From contig CAMFZA010000114.1 of assembly GCA_946002345.1 (NCBI GenBank), positions 1 through 6,010 on the forward strand: 6,010 nucleotides of DNA. Direction: 5' to 3'. Positions 5,331-6,010 of the stretch are shown here, piece after piece (within the stretch, counting starts at the first letter, position 1; every line of letters begins with the position of its first letter). The position numbers and the translations under genes were made by a program. The notes below the pieces were generated by a model that searched no databases, was not told where the DNA came from, and saw nothing but the letters and a program-made list of their open reading frames with translations. The stretch is from an uncultured Phascolarctobacterium sp. Its GTDB lineage: Bacteria > Bacillota > Negativicutes > Acidaminococcales > Acidaminococcaceae.

Positions 5331-6010
5331 TGAGAGTTTCTAAAATGTATGCACCCACCCTGCGTGAGGTTCCGTCCGAGGCCGAAATCCCCAGTCATCA
5401 GCTGCTACTGCGCGCTGGCTTTATGCGTAAATCCACCAACGGCATGTACACCCTGCTGCCCTTGGCTTGGCGTGTAATTAAAAAGATTGAGAACATTATT
5501 CGTGAAGAAATGGATAGAAAGGGCGCTCAAGAAATCATGATGCCCATTATGCAGCCTGCAGAAATCTGGCAGGAGAGCGGTCGTTGGGGTGCTTATGGCG
5601 CAGAAATGATTCGCCTCAAGGACCGTCATGGTCATGAGTATTGCCTGGGACCCACTCATGAAGAGATGGTGACCACTGTGGTGAAGGCTGATGTGCGCTC
5701 CTATCGTCAGTTACCCTTGAATTTGTACCAAATTCAGGATAAATTCCGCGACGAGCGTCGCCCCCGTTTTGGCTTGATGCGCAGCCGTGACTTCATTATG
5801 AAGGATGCTTATTCCTTTGACCGTGATGAAGCTGGACTTGATAAATCCTACGAAGAGATGTACGATGCCTATACCCGTATTTTTGACCGCTGTGGCCTGA
5901 CCTATCGCCCCGTTGAGGCTGATAGTGGCGCTATCGGTGCATATGGCAGCCATGATTTCATGGTTCTGGCAGTGAGGGGCGAGGCCGAAAGTGTATACTG
6001 GACCAAAACC
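5330..6010 (+). CDS. proS: Prolyl-tRNA synthetase, N-terminal part (runs off the window)
   Basis: This class II aminoacyl-tRNA synthetase charges tRNA-Pro with proline. Only 227 residues are present; the frame is open to the right edge. The bacterial ProRS N terminus is clear: [13 protein letters not shown] (22-34) and [12 protein letters not shown] (38-49), then motif 1 through [20 protein letters not shown] (59-78). The substrate loop LGPTHEE (106-112) contains the T-x-E residues T109 and E111. Motif 2 is [17 protein letters not shown] (139-155), followed by KDAYSF (158-163). The window ends just after a strand reading [15 protein letters not shown] (200-214), near where the editing insertion normally begins, so presence of that domain cannot be judged. 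In that strand the usual IGG and SHEF are IGA and SHD, mild departures from the family. ATG 5330 shares its A with the ispG stop (TAATG). The gene is typical as the downstream member of this cluster in Firmicutes. Confidence 0.96.
   Translation, partial: MRVSKMYAPTLREVPSEAEIPSHQLLLRAGFMRKSTNGMYTLLPLAWRVIKKIENIIREEMDRKGAQEIMMPIMQPAEIWQESGRWGAYGAEMIRLKDRHGHEYCLGPTHEEMVTTVVKADVRSYRQLPLNLYQIQDKFRDERRPRFGLMRSRDFIMKDAYSFDRDEAGLDKSYEEMYDAYTRIFDRCGLTYRPVEADSGAIGAYGSHDFMVLAVRGEAESVYWTKT

Noticed and set aside
4674..5953. Minus-strand frames opposite ispG and proS (80-117 codons)
   Set aside because: The plus-strand frames carry all catalytic motifs, and the minus-strand products have no recognisable family features.
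1..6010. Search for CRISPR arrays, tRNA or rRNA genes, insertion sequences, riboswitches or an undescribed system
   Set aside because: No spaced repeat array, no tRNA-like folding segment, no transposase or terminal repeats, and no intergenic space longer than about 100 bases. Every gene belongs to a well-known housekeeping family.

Overview
The window is an ordinary, densely packed bacterial housekeeping region, read entirely on the + strand. It most resembles a Negativicutes genome (diderm Firmicutes, perhaps Acidaminococcaceae such as Phascolarctobacterium). That placement rests on three things: a clostridial-type 54-residue 2[4Fe-4S] ferredoxin, purine-rich Firmicutes-style Shine-Dalgarno sites, and the gene order uppS-cdsA-dxr-rseP-ispG-proS with moderate G+C. 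It comes from gene content and recalled family knowledge, not from a database search.

Layout. Positions 1-69 hold a weak promoter candidate, a short inverted repeat and a strong ribosome binding site. Positions 70-234 encode the ferredoxin, followed by a probable intrinsic terminator (about 258-296). From about 338 to the right edge six genes follow with gaps of 33 bases or less: uppS (undecaprenyl diphosphate synthase), cdsA (CDP-diacylglycerol synthase), dxr (DXP reductoisomerase), rseP (site-2-type intramembrane metalloprotease), ispG (HMBPP synthase) and proS (prolyl-tRNA synthetase, cut by the window edge). The ispG stop and proS start share one base. No terminator is visible between uppS and proS, so this looks like one operon.

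How the genes fit together. Dxr catalyses the first committed step of the MEP isoprenoid pathway and IspG the penultimate one. UppS consumes the resulting IPP to make the C55 lipid carrier for peptidoglycan and other envelope polymers. CdsA makes the CDP-activated precursor of phospholipids, and RseP is an inner-membrane protease usually tied to envelope stress signalling or signal-peptide clearance. The operon is therefore an envelope-lipid module, with translation represented by proS. IspG needs low-potential electrons, which ferredoxins often supply. The upstream ferredoxin could do this, but the terminator between them suggests separate expression and nothing in the sequence proves the link.

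For uppS, cdsA, dxr and ispG the longest reading frame is not the best start. In cdsA, dxr and ispG an upstream in-frame GTG lies inside the ribosome binding site itself; I give the downstream starts. I found no mobile element, CRISPR array, tRNA or rRNA, and no evidence of an undescribed system. The findings are small-scale observations.
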